Source: Emcibacter nanhaiensis (GTDB lineage Bacteria; Pseudomonadota; Alphaproteobacteria; Sphingomonadales; Emcibacteraceae). From it: a stretch of DNA of 64,000 bases. The DNA is taken from positions 62,001-126,000 of the forward strand of contig NZ_VFIY01000010.1 in the NCBI RefSeq assembly GCF_006385175.1, given 5' to 3'. Shown one piece after another: positions 45,721 through 54,687 of this stretch (positions are counted from its first letter, which is position 1; every line of letters starts with the position of its first letter). A program made the translations under genes and the position numbers. The notes beneath the pieces are model-generated. The model made no database searches, was not told the origin of the DNA, and saw only the letters and a list, made by a program, of their open reading frames with translations.

Positions 45721-46617
45721 ATGACCCTGTCAACCGACCGCCTGAAAGGCTCGATCCCGCCGCTGATCACCCCGTTCCGGGGTGACGAGGTGGATTATGA
45801 CGCCTATGCCGGGCTGGTGGAATTCCAGATCAACAACGGCTCGCACGGGATATTGGTCAACGGCACCACCTCCGAGCCCTCTACCCTGACTGTGGAGGAA
45901 CGCAACCGCATCGCCAGCCTCGCCATCAAGACCGCCGCCGGGCGCATACCGGTGGTGGTGGCGACCGGATCCCAGTCACTGGCCGAAAGCGAGCAACTCA
46001 CCCGCCATGCGGTCGAGGAAGGCGCCGATGCGCTGCTGATCGTCACCCCCTATTATATCCGTCCGCCGCAGCGCGGCCTGATTCAATATTATAAGGCGTT
46101 GACCGACTATCACGAAGTGCCGTGGATGATCTATCATATTCCGGGCCGCACCGCCGTCGGCGTCACCGTCGACACCGTGCGGACCCTGAAGGATGAGTCT
46201 TCCAATTTTGTCGGCCTCAAGCATGCGGTCAATGACCTGGGTTTTGTCAGTGACTGCCTCGGCCATGTCAGTCCGGAACTGAAATTCTTTGTCGGGCTTG
46301 AGGAACTGAGCTTCCCGATGATGGCCGTGGGCGCCGTCGGCCTGATGAATGCGGTCGGCAACCTCAGCCCCCGGGTGCTGGCCGATATGGTGCAGGCGGT
46401 GTGGGACAATGACATGCAGGCCGGCATGGCCCAGCACCAGAAACTGCTGGAAGTGAACCAGTCGGTCTTTTACGATACCAACCCGATCCCCATCAAATAT
46501 ATGATGAAGCGTATGGGCCTGATCCCGGAGAATGAGCATCGCCTGCCCATGTGTCCGGCTACCCCGGAACTGGAAAAGCGGCTCGACGGGGTGCTTGAGC
46601 GCGCGGGACTGATCTAG
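45721..46617 (+). CDS. DapA-family aldolase/lyase of the hpa pathway
   Basis: 298 residues, dihydrodipicolinate synthase/N-acetylneuraminate lyase fold. HGILVNGTTSEPSTLTVEER (usual GTTGE altered to GTTSE), PYYIRPPQRGL with the Tyr and Arg, YHIPGRTAVGV, and FVGLKHAVND with the Schiff-base Lys. The neighbours argue against a lysine-synthesis role. It may carry out the final aldol cleavage normally done by the unrelated HpaI (HpcH family), which is not in the window. AGGAG site; divergent from hpaF and co-directional with hpaG. Confidence 0.85.
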   Translation: MTLSTDRLKGSIPPLITPFRGDEVDYDAYAGLVEFQINNGSHGILVNGTTSEPSTLTVEERNRIASLAIKTAAGRIPVVVATGSQSLAESEQLTRHAVEEGADALLIVTPYYIRPPQRGLIQYYKALTDYHEVPWMIYHIPGRTAVGVTVDTVRTLKDESSNFVGLKHAVNDLGFVSDCLGHVSPELKFFVGLEELSFPMMAVGAVGLMNAVGNLSPRVLADMVQAVWDNDMQAGMAQHQKLLEVNQSVFYDTNPIPIKYMMKRMGLIPENEHRLPMCPATPELEKRLDGVLERAGLI

Positions 46618-46629
46618 AGGGAGGACATC

Positions 46630-47493
46630 ATGAAATTCATCAATTTTGAACGGCACGGCAAGATCTCCTTCGGTGCGGTCCGCGACGACCAGGTGGTGGA
46701 TCTCGGAGGTAAACTGGGCGACGACATCAGGACCGTCGACGACCTGGTGATCCACGGCCTGGTCAGCGCCGCCCGGGACATATGCGCCGGGCTCGAGCCC
46801 GATTTCCCGCTCGACGAGATCAAACTGCTGAAACCAATCCTCAATCCCGGCAAGGTGATCTGCGTCGGCGTCAATTACGCAAACCGCAACGAAGAATATA
46901 AGGACGGCAGCGCGGTCAAGAAATATCCCAGCATTTTCATGCGCACACCGGGCTCGCTGGTGGCGCACGGCGAGAATCTGGTGCGCCCGCCGGAGAGCGA
47001 GCAGCTGGATTATGAAGGCGAGATCGTGCTGGTGATCGGCAAAGGCGGCCGCCGCATTCCGGAAAGCGAGGCCTACAACCATATCGCCGGACTGACCATC
47101 ATGAACGAGGGCAGCATCCGCGACTGGATCCGCCACGCCAAATTCAATGTCACCCAGGGCAAGAATTTCGAACGCAGCGGCTCACTGGGGCCGTGGATGG
47201 TGAGCGCAGACGAGGTCAAGGATTATACCGATCTCCGGGTCCGGACCCGGGTCAATGGCGAGACGCGGCAGGATGACACCACCGCCAGCATGATGTATCC
47301 GATCGCCTATCTGGTGAATTATATCTCCACTTTTACCGAACTGCAGCCCGGCGACATTATCGCCACCGGCACGCCGACCGGCGCCGGCGCGCGCTTCGAT
47401 CCGCCGATCTGGCTCAAGCCCGGCGATGTGGTCGAAGTGGAAGTGGACGGGATTGGGGTGCTGAGCAACGGTATCGAGGATGAGGTGGTCTGA
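46630..47493 (+). CDS. hpaG: Fumarylacetoacetate hydrolase family isomerase/decarboxylase
   Basis: 287 residues. MKFINFERHGKISFGAVRDDQVVDLGG, then KVICVGVNYANRNEEY, then the metal-binding stretch LDYEGEIVLVIGKGGRRIPESEA, IAGLTIMNEGS, GKNFERSGSLGPWMV, GDIIATGTPTGAGARFDPPIWLKPGD: the FAH fold used for 5-oxopent-3-ene-1,2,5-tricarboxylate decarboxylase and HHDD isomerase steps. A single-domain form, not the fused two-domain HpaG of E. coli. Converges with hpaR at 8 bp. Confidence 0.9.
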   Translation: MKFINFERHGKISFGAVRDDQVVDLGGKLGDDIRTVDDLVIHGLVSAARDICAGLEPDFPLDEIKLLKPILNPGKVICVGVNYANRNEEYKDGSAVKKYPSIFMRTPGSLVAHGENLVRPPESEQLDYEGEIVLVIGKGGRRIPESEAYNHIAGLTIMNEGSIRDWIRHAKFNVTQGKNFERSGSLGPWMVSADEVKDYTDLRVRTRVNGETRQDDTTASMMYPIAYLVNYISTFTELQPGDIIATGTPTGAGARFDPPIWLKPGDVVEVEVDGIGVLSNGIEDEVV

Positions 47494-47501
47494 CGCCTCG
47501 C

Positions 47502-47924
47502 CTACTCGTCGTGGGCGATGATTTTGTCGAGCAGGCCATGCAGCTGGTCGGTCTCGGACTCAGTGATAATGCCCTTCAGTTCCCTGTATTTGGCGTCGAT
47601 CAGCGGTGCGATCCGGTCACAGAGCGCACGGCCCTCGTCCGACAGGGCAATCAGCATATAGCGCTGGTCGTCGGGCTGGATCCGACGGGTGATATATTTT
47701 TTCTTGTTCAGTAGGCTGATGATGCGGCTCAGGCTCGGCCCGGAAATGATGCATTTTTTGCTCAGGGTCTGGCCCGACTGCTCGCCCTCGTCCCGGAGCG
47801 CGCGCAACACCCGCCACTGCTGTTCGGTGATCTCGTGCGTGGTGAAGATCGGCCGGAACAGTTTGAGATAGACCTCTCGCGCCCTGAGCAGGCGCATGGG
47901 CAGGCTGCGGTTGAATTCTTCCAT
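47502..47924 (-). CDS. hpaR: MarR-family repressor of homoprotocatechuate degradation
   Basis: 140 residues. LPMRLLRAREVYLKLFRPIFTTHEITEQQWRVLRAL is close to HpaR, followed by the winged helix SGQTLSKKCIISGPSLSRIISLLNKKKYITRR and DDQRYMLIALSDEGRALC. Expected to repress the hpa genes until an aromatic acid binds. The site TTAACTTGTTAA lies 47-58 bp upstream of its start, consistent with autoregulation. Confidence 0.93.
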   Translation of the reverse strand: MEEFNRSLPMRLLRAREVYLKLFRPIFTTHEITEQQWRVLRALRDEGEQSGQTLSKKCIISGPSLSRIISLLNKKKYITRRIQPDDQRYMLIALSDEGRALCDRIAPLIDAKYRELKGIITESETDQLHGLLDKIIAHDE

Positions 47925-47963
47925 AAAGGCCTCTGGTTAAAGCGGTTTGGAACAGCTTAGCGG

Positions 47964-47998
47964 AAAACAGTTAACTTGTTAAGTAATTTATCTGTTTT
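47964..47998. promoter_or_regulatory. Probable HpaR operator upstream of hpaR
   Basis: TTAACTTGTTAA at 47971-47982 has the same TTAAC-N2-GTTAA form as the hpaF/aldolase site. It lies inside a wider inverted repeat AAAACAG (47964-47970) / CTGTTTT (47992-47998) which reaches the end of the small upstream gene. Confidence 0.65.
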
Positions 47999-48263
47999 AT
48001 TCGGCTTTCGCCTTTTCCGGTGCTTTGTCGCTTCCCGTCCCGGGGTCTGCCGGGCCTGCTTCCCCATGCAGAAAGAAAAACAGCAGGCCCTCGACAATCA
48101 GCATCACCACCACAGCTTTCAACAAGGTACCGGGCAGCAGGTCGAGCCAGAGGGACAAGCCGTCCCCGTCGCCCCAGACCAGCGCCAGGATCAGCGAAAA
48201 GATCAGCGCAAAGACGAGCAGGAACAACGGCAGGTAGATTTTGATCCTGGTGTTATTGGTCAT
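47997..48263 (-). CDS. Small two-TM membrane protein, unknown
   Basis: 88 residues with a GAGGAAAT site. Two hydrophobic segments (IYLPLFLLVFALIFSLILALVWG; LLKAVVVMLIVEGLLFFFLHG) separated by an acidic loop, and a Pro/Lys/Glu tail. No family recognised. It precedes hpaR on the same strand, so it may share its transcript, but nothing links it to aromatic degradation. Confidence 0.65.
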   Translation of the reverse strand: MTNNTRIKIYLPLFLLVFALIFSLILALVWGDGDGLSLWLDLLPGTLLKAVVVMLIVEGLLFFFLHGEAGPADPGTGSDKAPEKAKAE

Positions 48264-48429
48264 ATTTCCTCGTGTACCCCAAGCCCCTTATGGTCCACTC
48301 CTCCGCAGGAGATGGTTTTAACGGCAGCATAGCAGAAAACCGTTTCACCTGTTAACCATTTTAATGGGGCGGGTGGCGATCGGCGAGTCTTTTTCACAGG
48401 TCATTAGTCGTGGTAGTAATTTTTATTAT

Positions 48430-48855
48430 CTAAAGATTTGGCAAATCATCGTTTCCATAATCGAGCGCGATAACTTTGCCACTTAGAAGACCAAATCCAT
48501 CTGACTTGTGTTCATATGGCATATAGGATGTCGTTAATTCACAATCTGGATACGTATATGAGTTGTCAAAATACTCTTCCAAAGAGGAAGGATGAGGGAA
48601 ATACTCTTTAAACTGCTGTTCGGTGAGTTGCGTTGCCCGTTGCATTACCAATATCTGACCACCCAAAAAATGTGTTTTGATAGGACATAACCGGCCATCA
48701 TGAGTTCTTTCCCACCAATCAATCTCATTCCTATTTTGCCGCAATCCTTCCAGATAATAATGCCAAAACCTTTTTTTCCAGACTGGGAGTTTAGGGATTT
48801 TAATGGCAACGTCTGCTACCAGGATGACAATTCGAGTGCTCAACTTAATTTGCAT
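48430..48855 (-). CDS. AT-rich orphan, kinase-fold-like fragment, unknown
   Basis: 141 residues. Its ATG overlaps the stop of the cation-efflux gene (ATGCAAATTAA), implying translational coupling. GC content is roughly 40 % by eye, far below its neighbours, suggesting transfer. The pattern VADVAIKIPKLPVWKKRFWHYYLEGL, then NEIDWWERT, then LCPI, then GGQILVMQRA, then GKVIALDYGNDDL faintly resembles the N-lobe and hinge of protein-kinase-like folds (Lys in VAIK), without a catalytic loop. Function unknown. Confidence 0.6.
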   Translation of the reverse strand: MQIKLSTRIVILVADVAIKIPKLPVWKKRFWHYYLEGLRQNRNEIDWWERTHDGRLCPIKTHFLGGQILVMQRATQLTEQQFKEYFPHPSSLEEYFDNSYTYPDCELTTSYMPYEHKSDGFGLLSGKVIALDYGNDDLPNL

Positions 48856-49774
48856 TCAAGTTTGCGGTTCCCCCCTGGGCCTCGATGAAGATGCGTTTGA
48901 TCTGCGGGAATTCGGCCTTGATCACGCTTTCCAGGTAGCTGACCACATTTTCCAGGTCGCCGGCGCGAATATCGTTACGGAAGTCGAGGCTGAGGTTCAA
49001 GAGGATATCCCGGGGCCCCAGGTGCATGGTCAGGGTCTCGTTGATGCCTTCTATCGCCGGATGGTCGAGGGCGATTTCCTCGACCCGTTTGACCAGGGTC
49101 GAACTCGCCGCCTCGCCGATCAACAGGCCCTTGGATTCATAGGCCAGCAGGACGGCGGTCATGGCCAGGATCACGCCGATGATGATGGAGGCGACGCCGT
49201 CGAGCATGGGAATATCGAAGTAATCCGCCGCGGAAATGCCGATAAAGGCCACCAGCAGGCCGAGCATGGCGGCGGTATCCTCGAACAGCACGGTGAAGAT
49301 GGTCGGGTCTTTGCTGGCATGAATTTCAGCCAGCACGCTCTTGCGGGTGCGGGCGGCATTGAATTCCCGGAACGCCACGGTAAAGGCAAATCCCTCGAAC
49401 AGCAGGGCAAAGCCGAGGACAATATAGTTGATGAAGATATTTTCCACCGGATGTGGATCCAGGGTTTTCTGGATGCCTTCATAGATGGAGACCCCGGCGC
49501 CGATGGCGAAAATCAGGATGGCGACGACGAAGGTCCAGAAATAAAGCTCCATGCCGTAGCCGAAGGGATGCTGCTTGTCGGCGGGTTTTCTCGATTGCCG
49601 GAGCCCGAACAGCAGGAGCCCCTGGTTGCCGGTGTCGACCAGGCTGTGGATACCTTCGGAAAACATGGCCGAGGACCCGGTAAACAGGGCGGCGGCGAAT
49701 TTGGTGACGGCAATCATGAAATTACCGGCCAGCGCCGCAAAAATCACCTTTTTGGAAGCATGTGACGACGACAT
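48845..49774 (-). CDS. Cation diffusion facilitator metal transporter
   Basis: 309 residues, six TM segments. MFSEGIHSLVDTGNQGLLLFG carries the HxxxD zinc-site motif of TM2, GYGMELYFWTFVVAILIFAIG TM3, and a second H/D-type site is expected in TM5 (GLLVAFIGISAADYFDIPMLDG). A cytoplasmic ferredoxin-like domain follows (DHPAIEGINETLTMHLGPRDILLNL). Exports Zn, Co, Fe or Mn by proton exchange; the metal cannot be told from sequence alone. GAGGGG site. Divergent from the alkaline-phosphatase-like gene. Confidence 0.92.
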   Translation of the reverse strand: MSSSHASKKVIFAALAGNFMIAVTKFAAALFTGSSAMFSEGIHSLVDTGNQGLLLFGLRQSRKPADKQHPFGYGMELYFWTFVVAILIFAIGAGVSIYEGIQKTLDPHPVENIFINYIVLGFALLFEGFAFTVAFREFNAARTRKSVLAEIHASKDPTIFTVLFEDTAAMLGLLVAFIGISAADYFDIPMLDGVASIIIGVILAMTAVLLAYESKGLLIGEAASSTLVKRVEEIALDHPAIEGINETLTMHLGPRDILLNLSLDFRNDIRAGDLENVVSYLESVIKAEFPQIKRIFIEAQGGTANLNAN

Positions 49775-49863
49775 CTATTCCCCTCGACAGATTGTTTTTT
49801 CACTTTTTAGCATATTTCCTGTTAGCGGCGGAAATAAATAAAAAACATGTCCGACACCAAAGC

Positions 49864-49881
49864 TTCACAGAAGCATCACAG
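49864..49881 (-). promoter_or_regulatory. Weak PHO-box-like direct repeat
   Basis: On the minus strand CTGTGAT-GCTT-CTGTGAA, an 11-bp spaced repeat like PhoB boxes (CTGTCAT-N4-CTGTCAT) but with G for C in both halves and pointing toward the CDF gene rather than the phosphatase. Low confidence. Confidence 0.25.
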
Positions 49882-49922
49882 AGCAATGATAAACACGGAT
49901 CTGAGTTAAATTCAGGACCTGT

Positions 49923-51074
49923 ATGATGAAATTTTTTAAACTGATTATTGTTGCTTTTTCTGTGGCTTTCGCCGCCCTGCCCGCCCGGGCGGAGGAGCTG
50001 AAGACGGAAAATGTCATCCTTATCACCCTGGACGGGGTGCGCTGGGAAGAAGTGTTCCGCGGTGTCGACAAGAAATTCTTCGACCAGAAAGATTATAACG
50101 CCTATCACAAGACCCATGAGGCGTTCAAAGAAACCTATAACCAGGGCTCAGCCGAGAAAAATCGCGCCGCCGTCTTCCCCTTCCTCTGGTCCACCGTGGC
50201 CACCAAGGGCCAGCTTTACGGCAACCGGGACAAGGGCAGCGCCGTGAGCGTCACCAATCCCTATCATTTCTCCTATCCCGGTTATAACGAGATCCTGACC
50301 GGCCTGCCCGACCCGCGCGTCGACAGTAACGACAAGGTACTGAACCCTAACGTTAATGTGCTGGAGTGGCTCAACAAGCAGAAGGGCTTCGAGGGCCGGG
50401 AAGCCGCCTTCGGCTCCTGGGACGTGTTCCCCTATATCCTCAATGAAGCCCGCAGCGGCGTGCCGGTCAATGCCGGGTTTGAGGAAATGACCGGCATGGG
50501 CGACAATGAGAAAGTCGCCTTCCTCAACGAGCTGCAGAAGGAAGTGCCGAGCCCCTGGGACACGGTGCGGCTCGACGCCTTCACCTTCGGCTTCGCCTTT
50601 GAATACCTGAAAGAAAAAGCCCCGCGCCTGCTCTATATCTCGCTCGGCGAGACTGACGATTTCGCCCATGAGGGATTTTACGACCAGTATGTCCTTGCCG
50701 CCCACCGCGCCGACGATTTCATCGGCCGGATCTGGAGCTGGGTGCAGAGCGATCCCCGCTACAAGGACAAGACCACCCTGATCGTCACCACCGACCATGG
50801 CCGCGGCGCGGCGCTGGAGAACTGGAAACATCACGGCCGCTTCCATTACACCGACAAGGACGGCGCGGATAAAGTGAGCGACTTCCCGGGCGACGGCGCC
50901 ATCTGGATGGCGGTGATCGGTCCCGACACTCCGGCTGGCGGGGAAATGCAGAACACAGAGGAAGTGTACCAGAAGCAGATTGCCGCCACCGCCGCCAAAT
51001 TCCTCGGCCTGACGTACGAAGACAGCCATCCGGATATGGACGCCGGGGCGCCGATCGACAGCATGTTCAAGTAG
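49923..51074 (+). CDS. Secreted alkaline phosphatase superfamily phosphohydrolase
   Basis: 383 residues. Signal peptide MKFFKLIIVAFSVAFAALPARA, then NVILITLDGVRWEEVFRG (first metal Asp), SYPGYNEILTG, LYISLGETDDFAHEGFYDQYVLAAHRADDF (Asp/His ligands) and TLIVTTDHGRG (Asp-His ligands). This is the two-metal phosphodiesterase/nucleotide-pyrophosphatase branch, acting in the periplasm or outside. It probably releases phosphate from organic esters and fits the neighbouring PhoD and TonB receptor. Followed by a strong terminator. Confidence 0.85.
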   Translation: MMKFFKLIIVAFSVAFAALPARAEELKTENVILITLDGVRWEEVFRGVDKKFFDQKDYNAYHKTHEAFKETYNQGSAEKNRAAVFPFLWSTVATKGQLYGNRDKGSAVSVTNPYHFSYPGYNEILTGLPDPRVDSNDKVLNPNVNVLEWLNKQKGFEGREAAFGSWDVFPYILNEARSGVPVNAGFEEMTGMGDNEKVAFLNELQKEVPSPWDTVRLDAFTFGFAFEYLKEKAPRLLYISLGETDDFAHEGFYDQYVLAAHRADDFIGRIWSWVQSDPRYKDKTTLIVTTDHGRGAALENWKHHGRFHYTDKDGADKVSDFPGDGAIWMAVIGPDTPAGGEMQNTEEVYQKQIAATAAKFLGLTYEDSHPDMDAGAPIDSMFK

Positions 51075-51119
51075 ATGCCTATGCCCTCATAAAGTTTATC
51101 TACCCCCAACTGAAGCATG

Positions 51120-51150
51120 GCCCGGCAATATTCTGCCGGGCTCTTTTTTT
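51120..51150 (+). terminator. Rho-independent terminator between two convergent phosphatase genes
   Basis: Perfect 8-bp stem GCCCGGCA / TGCCGGGC, loop ATATTC, then a T run on the plus strand. It ends 6 bp before the phoD-like stop codon. Confidence 0.93.
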
Positions 51151-51156
51151 GGGGAG

Positions 51157-52269
51157 TTATTTGAAGGACAGGCTGGACAGCAGGATACTGTGCTGCAGGA
51201 CCCGGTTGCCCTGATTGTCGCGCACTTCCATGACCACCAGCGGGTCGTTCTGTTCCCAGTCGATATAGAGGCCGCCGAAATTCTGCCCGGCGAAGCTGAG
51301 GTCGTTCCAGCGATAGACATTGGGACCCACGTTGGGCCAGGTCTGGGTCAGGCCGCTGGAGGTGAGGTCCCAGATCGGATAGGGCATGCCGTCGCGCTGG
51401 CAGCTCAGCTCCGCCCAGTGGGTGTCACCGGAAATGAAGAGCACCCCTTCGGCCCGGTGCTTTTCGATCAGGTCGATGATCCGTTTGCGCTCGTGCGGGA
51501 AGTTATACCAGCCTTCCCAGCCCGGATGATTGGCCAGATACTGCAGGCTGGAGCCGATGATGCGCAGCCTGGCCGGCACCTGCAGCTGTTCCTCGAGCCA
51601 GGCCCACTGCGCCTCGCCGAGCATGGTTTTGTCCTCGCCCACCGGCAGATAGGGGCCGAAGCCGACCAGGTCGCGCTGGCGATAGTCTTCTTTGCTCTTC
51701 ACGGTGCGGAGCGCATCGCGGTTATAGCGCAGGTCGGGCAGAATCACCTGGATGCGCTTGTCCTCCGGCCCGAACAGCCAGGAGCCGTAAATGCCGTCGC
51801 CATCGCGGCGGCGCGGGCTGTCTTTGGGCTCGTCCCAAAAGTCGAAAAACAGCTCCTTGGACGGGTCCTTGAAGGGATATTCCTTGCCGGCGTCATTTTC
51901 GCCGAAATCATGGTCGTCCCAGATCGCCACCACCGGGGTCTTTTCCCTGAGACGGGTGAAGTTTTTCCGCTGCTTGTCATATTTGGCCTTGAGCACTGCC
52001 ATATCCCGGCTGTCACCATAGATATTGTCGCCGAGAAAAATGAACAGTTCCGGCTCCAGCTGCAGGATCGGGTCCCAGATCGGCTGCGGTTTGTCCTGAT
52101 GGCAGCAGGAACCGAACAGAATGCGGGTCAGCGGCTTCTGCGCTTCCTTCGCGAATGCGGTTCCTCCTGTCATCAGCCCGGTGGACAGAGCCGTCGCGCC
52201 CGCCAGGCTTGCCGCTGCACCGAGATGAAATTCACGCCTCGTAATATTATTTCTGGTAATCTTTCTCAT
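51157..52269 (-). CDS. PhoD-like alkaline phosphatase/phosphodiesterase, Tat-exported
   Basis: 370 residues. Twin-arginine signal (NITRREFHLGAAASLAGATA) fitting export of a folded metalloenzyme. ILFGSCCHQDKPQPIW, ELFIFLGDNIYGD, VVAIWDDHDFGENDAG, LFISGDTHWAELS are PhoD metal-ligand blocks (Asp, Asn, His). PhoD enzymes use Fe and Ca and hydrolyse phosphate mono- and diesters. Downstream of the TonB receptor gene, separated by a terminator, so it is transcribed by read-through or its own promoter. Confidence 0.92.
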   Translation of the reverse strand: MRKITRNNITRREFHLGAAASLAGATALSTGLMTGGTAFAKEAQKPLTRILFGSCCHQDKPQPIWDPILQLEPELFIFLGDNIYGDSRDMAVLKAKYDKQRKNFTRLREKTPVVAIWDDHDFGENDAGKEYPFKDPSKELFFDFWDEPKDSPRRRDGDGIYGSWLFGPEDKRIQVILPDLRYNRDALRTVKSKEDYRQRDLVGFGPYLPVGEDKTMLGEAQWAWLEEQLQVPARLRIIGSSLQYLANHPGWEGWYNFPHERKRIIDLIEKHRAEGVLFISGDTHWAELSCQRDGMPYPIWDLTSSGLTQTWPNVGPNVYRWNDLSFAGQNFGGLYIDWEQNDPLVVMEVRDNQGNRVLQHSILLSSLSFK

Positions 52270-52289
52270 GTTTTTATCCCCTGAAACGG

Positions 52290-52319
52290 AAAAAAGGGGG
52301 AAGCCCGCAGGCTTCCCCC
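52290..52319 (-). terminator. Rho-independent terminator after the TonB receptor gene
   Basis: Perfect 10-bp stem GGGGGAAGCC / GGCTTCCCCC with a 4-base loop and six T on the minus strand; 15 bp after the receptor stop and 20 bp before the phoD-like start. Confidence 0.93.
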
Positions 52320-52334
52320 AGTTCAGTTCTGTGA

Positions 52335-54593
52335 TCAGAATTTCATGGTCATGGTCGCCAGGGTCTGGCGCGCCGTGCCCAGGAAGTATCCACCCGGTGT
52401 ACCGCCACCGAGGTAGTCTTCGTTAAACAGGTTGCTGACGTTCAGGCGGAAATCGATGGCGTCCAGTCCCAGGGCGCCCTCGAGGGTATAACCCACCCAG
52501 AAGTCGGCGATGGTGAAGGACGGCAGACGATCCACATTGCTAGCCGGCGTAATCCCGTCAGCGGCAGTGGTATAATTACCCCATCGCTTGCCCACATGTT
52601 TGGCGGAAATACCGGCGTTCAGGCCGTCTTTCGTATAGCTCAGGGTGCCGACCAGCTGGAATTCCGGCGCCAGGGCAACCTTCACATCTGTACCGGCATA
52701 CTTGGAGTCGTTGACGGTCAGAGCGGAATAGAGCTTCCAGTTGTCATTCACACGAATGTCAACAAAAGCCTCGATCCCTTTGGACTTCACGCCGCCGACG
52801 TTGGTGTAGGCACATTCGTCATCACCAAGATAATCGATGCCGCTGACGTTGTTGGAGCAGATGGCTTCAATGCGGTTTTCAAACTTGATGCTGTAACCGG
52901 TCAGGCTGAAGCGGATCCAGTCGTTGGAATAGCGAACACCAAGGTCGATGTTGTCAGCCGTTTCCGGGTCAACACTGTCGATGGACGCCTGGATCTCGGC
53001 ATTGCCGGATCCGGCCAGGTCGGAGAGGTCCTCAATCACACCGTCTTTGATGGCGGCAAAGTTCTGGGAGAAGCCGCCGAAGACTTCCAGTTCTTCAGTG
53101 ATGTTGTAAACCGCACCGACAGAGAAGAGAACGTCAGAGTCGCTGTTTTTGCTGAAGTTGGCTTCATTGCCGAAATCGTCCTTGCGCTCGATATCGACGA
53201 AGAATTTCTTCAGGCCGGCACTCAGTGTCAGGTCACCGAATTCATGGCTGTCTTCCGCATACAGCAGGATGGTGTCGGTGTTGAAGGTGCGGTCATACTG
53301 GCGCCAGTAGGCGGTTTCCACAAAGGCGTGGGAAGCCAGCGGGTTGATGATTTCGTGCCAGTCACGCCATTCGTCGCGACGTGTGCTTTCCAGCCAGCCG
53401 CCGACGCGCAGTTCGTTGTCTTCTACCAGCTGAGCCTGGACTTCGGTGGTGAACCCGAGGCGACGCTTGGCGTAATGGGTGTGCCGATAAGACATAACCG
53501 GGTTTCCATCGACTTCAAATACGCGCTCGGTGTAACCGCCGCCGAACACAGTACCACTGGGCTGCAGGTCACCGGTGCCGTCAAGAGCAACCAGATACGG
53601 CGGCGCCCAGTCACCACGACCATTCTGCTGGTGGAAGTAAGGAGTGATATGGGCTGAGAAGTTTTCACCTTCATACGCCGCATTCAGATAGGCAAAGAAG
53701 TTCTTGCGCAGGGTGGACCATGACGGACGGAAGTTCTGGTCGATAACCGGAATACCGGTCAACTGGTCGGTCAGGCGGTCCCAGTCCGGATTTTCATAAA
53801 AGGAATCCAGGCTGATACGCTGATAGTTGTCTTCGTTGGCATCGTCATAAGAGATACGACCGGTCAGGGTCCAGTCTTCCAGTTCGGTGACGAACTTGGC
53901 TTCCACATGATCCCGGTAGGTACCGCCGGCGTTGCCGATCCAGGCATCGTTATCGGTGTGGGAATAGCTGATGTAAGCCGTGGTGTTGCCGAAGATCTCG
54001 CCTGTGTCATAGCTGACGAACATACGCTGGGCGTTGTTGTCACCGTAGGACAGGCCGACACGGAACTGCTCTTCCTCCAGCGGATTGCGGGAGATGAAGT
54101 TCAATGTACCGCCAAGGGCCTCATGGGACGGGGAACCGATGTCAGCAGTCCCCTGGGAGACCTCTACCCGCTCCATGTTTTCCGCATCCAGGTAACGGTT
54201 GGCCTTGGAGCCGCCGCCATAGTTGGAGTTACCGTTGGGCAGGCCGTCAATGGTGGTGCCGATCTGCTGCTGGTCAAGACCAACAGAGAAGCCGCGCATA
54301 TTGACGGTTGTTGACCAGTCGTCGGATCCGAAGATACCGCCTTCGCTGACCAGAACGCCCGGCAGGCTGTCAACCACAGCGAGAACGCTGGCAGCCGGCG
54401 CCTTCTGGTCCAGCATAACCTGGTCGGTGGCGTTGTTGGCGAAGGTTACCTTTTTGCCGGTCACCATGATCTCTTCATATTCCGCAGCATCGTCTTCGTA
54501 GACTTCTTCTTCTGCCTGAGCCGTGGCAACGGTCATCAGCGCAACAGCGCTCACGCCCAGAAGCATGGACTTTCTTGAAAGCATCCGTTTCAT
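52335..54593 (-). CDS. TonB-dependent outer-membrane receptor
   Basis: 752 residues. Signal peptide MLSRKSMLLGVSAVALMTVATAQA; a short acidic segment with a TonB-box-like EYEEIMVTGKK; plug domain (APAASVLAVVDSLPGVLVSEGG, then VNMRGFSVGLDQQQIGTTIDGLPNG, then NMERVEVSQGTADIGSPSHEALGGTLNFIS); 22-stranded barrel ending TLATMTMKF. Imports a large or scarce solute with TonB energy. The PHO-box-like site upstream and the PhoD gene downstream suggest an organophosphate or nucleotide ligand, but the sequence does not define it. Confidence 0.95.
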   Translation of the reverse strand: MKRMLSRKSMLLGVSAVALMTVATAQAEEEVYEDDAAEYEEIMVTGKKVTFANNATDQVMLDQKAPAASVLAVVDSLPGVLVSEGGIFGSDDWSTTVNMRGFSVGLDQQQIGTTIDGLPNGNSNYGGGSKANRYLDAENMERVEVSQGTADIGSPSHEALGGTLNFISRNPLEEEQFRVGLSYGDNNAQRMFVSYDTGEIFGNTTAYISYSHTDNDAWIGNAGGTYRDHVEAKFVTELEDWTLTGRISYDDANEDNYQRISLDSFYENPDWDRLTDQLTGIPVIDQNFRPSWSTLRKNFFAYLNAAYEGENFSAHITPYFHQQNGRGDWAPPYLVALDGTGDLQPSGTVFGGGYTERVFEVDGNPVMSYRHTHYAKRRLGFTTEVQAQLVEDNELRVGGWLESTRRDEWRDWHEIINPLASHAFVETAYWRQYDRTFNTDTILLYAEDSHEFGDLTLSAGLKKFFVDIERKDDFGNEANFSKNSDSDVLFSVGAVYNITEELEVFGGFSQNFAAIKDGVIEDLSDLAGSGNAEIQASIDSVDPETADNIDLGVRYSNDWIRFSLTGYSIKFENRIEAICSNNVSGIDYLGDDECAYTNVGGVKSKGIEAFVDIRVNDNWKLYSALTVNDSKYAGTDVKVALAPEFQLVGTLSYTKDGLNAGISAKHVGKRWGNYTTAADGITPASNVDRLPSFTIADFWVGYTLEGALGLDAIDFRLNVSNLFNEDYLGGGTPGGYFLGTARQTLATMTMKF

Positions 54594-54687
54594 GACTTTT
54601 CCTCTCGAACGAATAATGAATATTTTTATTGGATAAGCGTTCAGCTTTAACGCCGGTGGAGAAGTAGCTCCGGGGAGTGAAGCTTTC

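Noticed and set aside
45721-46617. Lysine-pathway dapA
   Set aside because: The GTTSE change and hpa neighbours favour a catabolic aldolase over 4-hydroxy-tetrahydrodipicolinate synthase.
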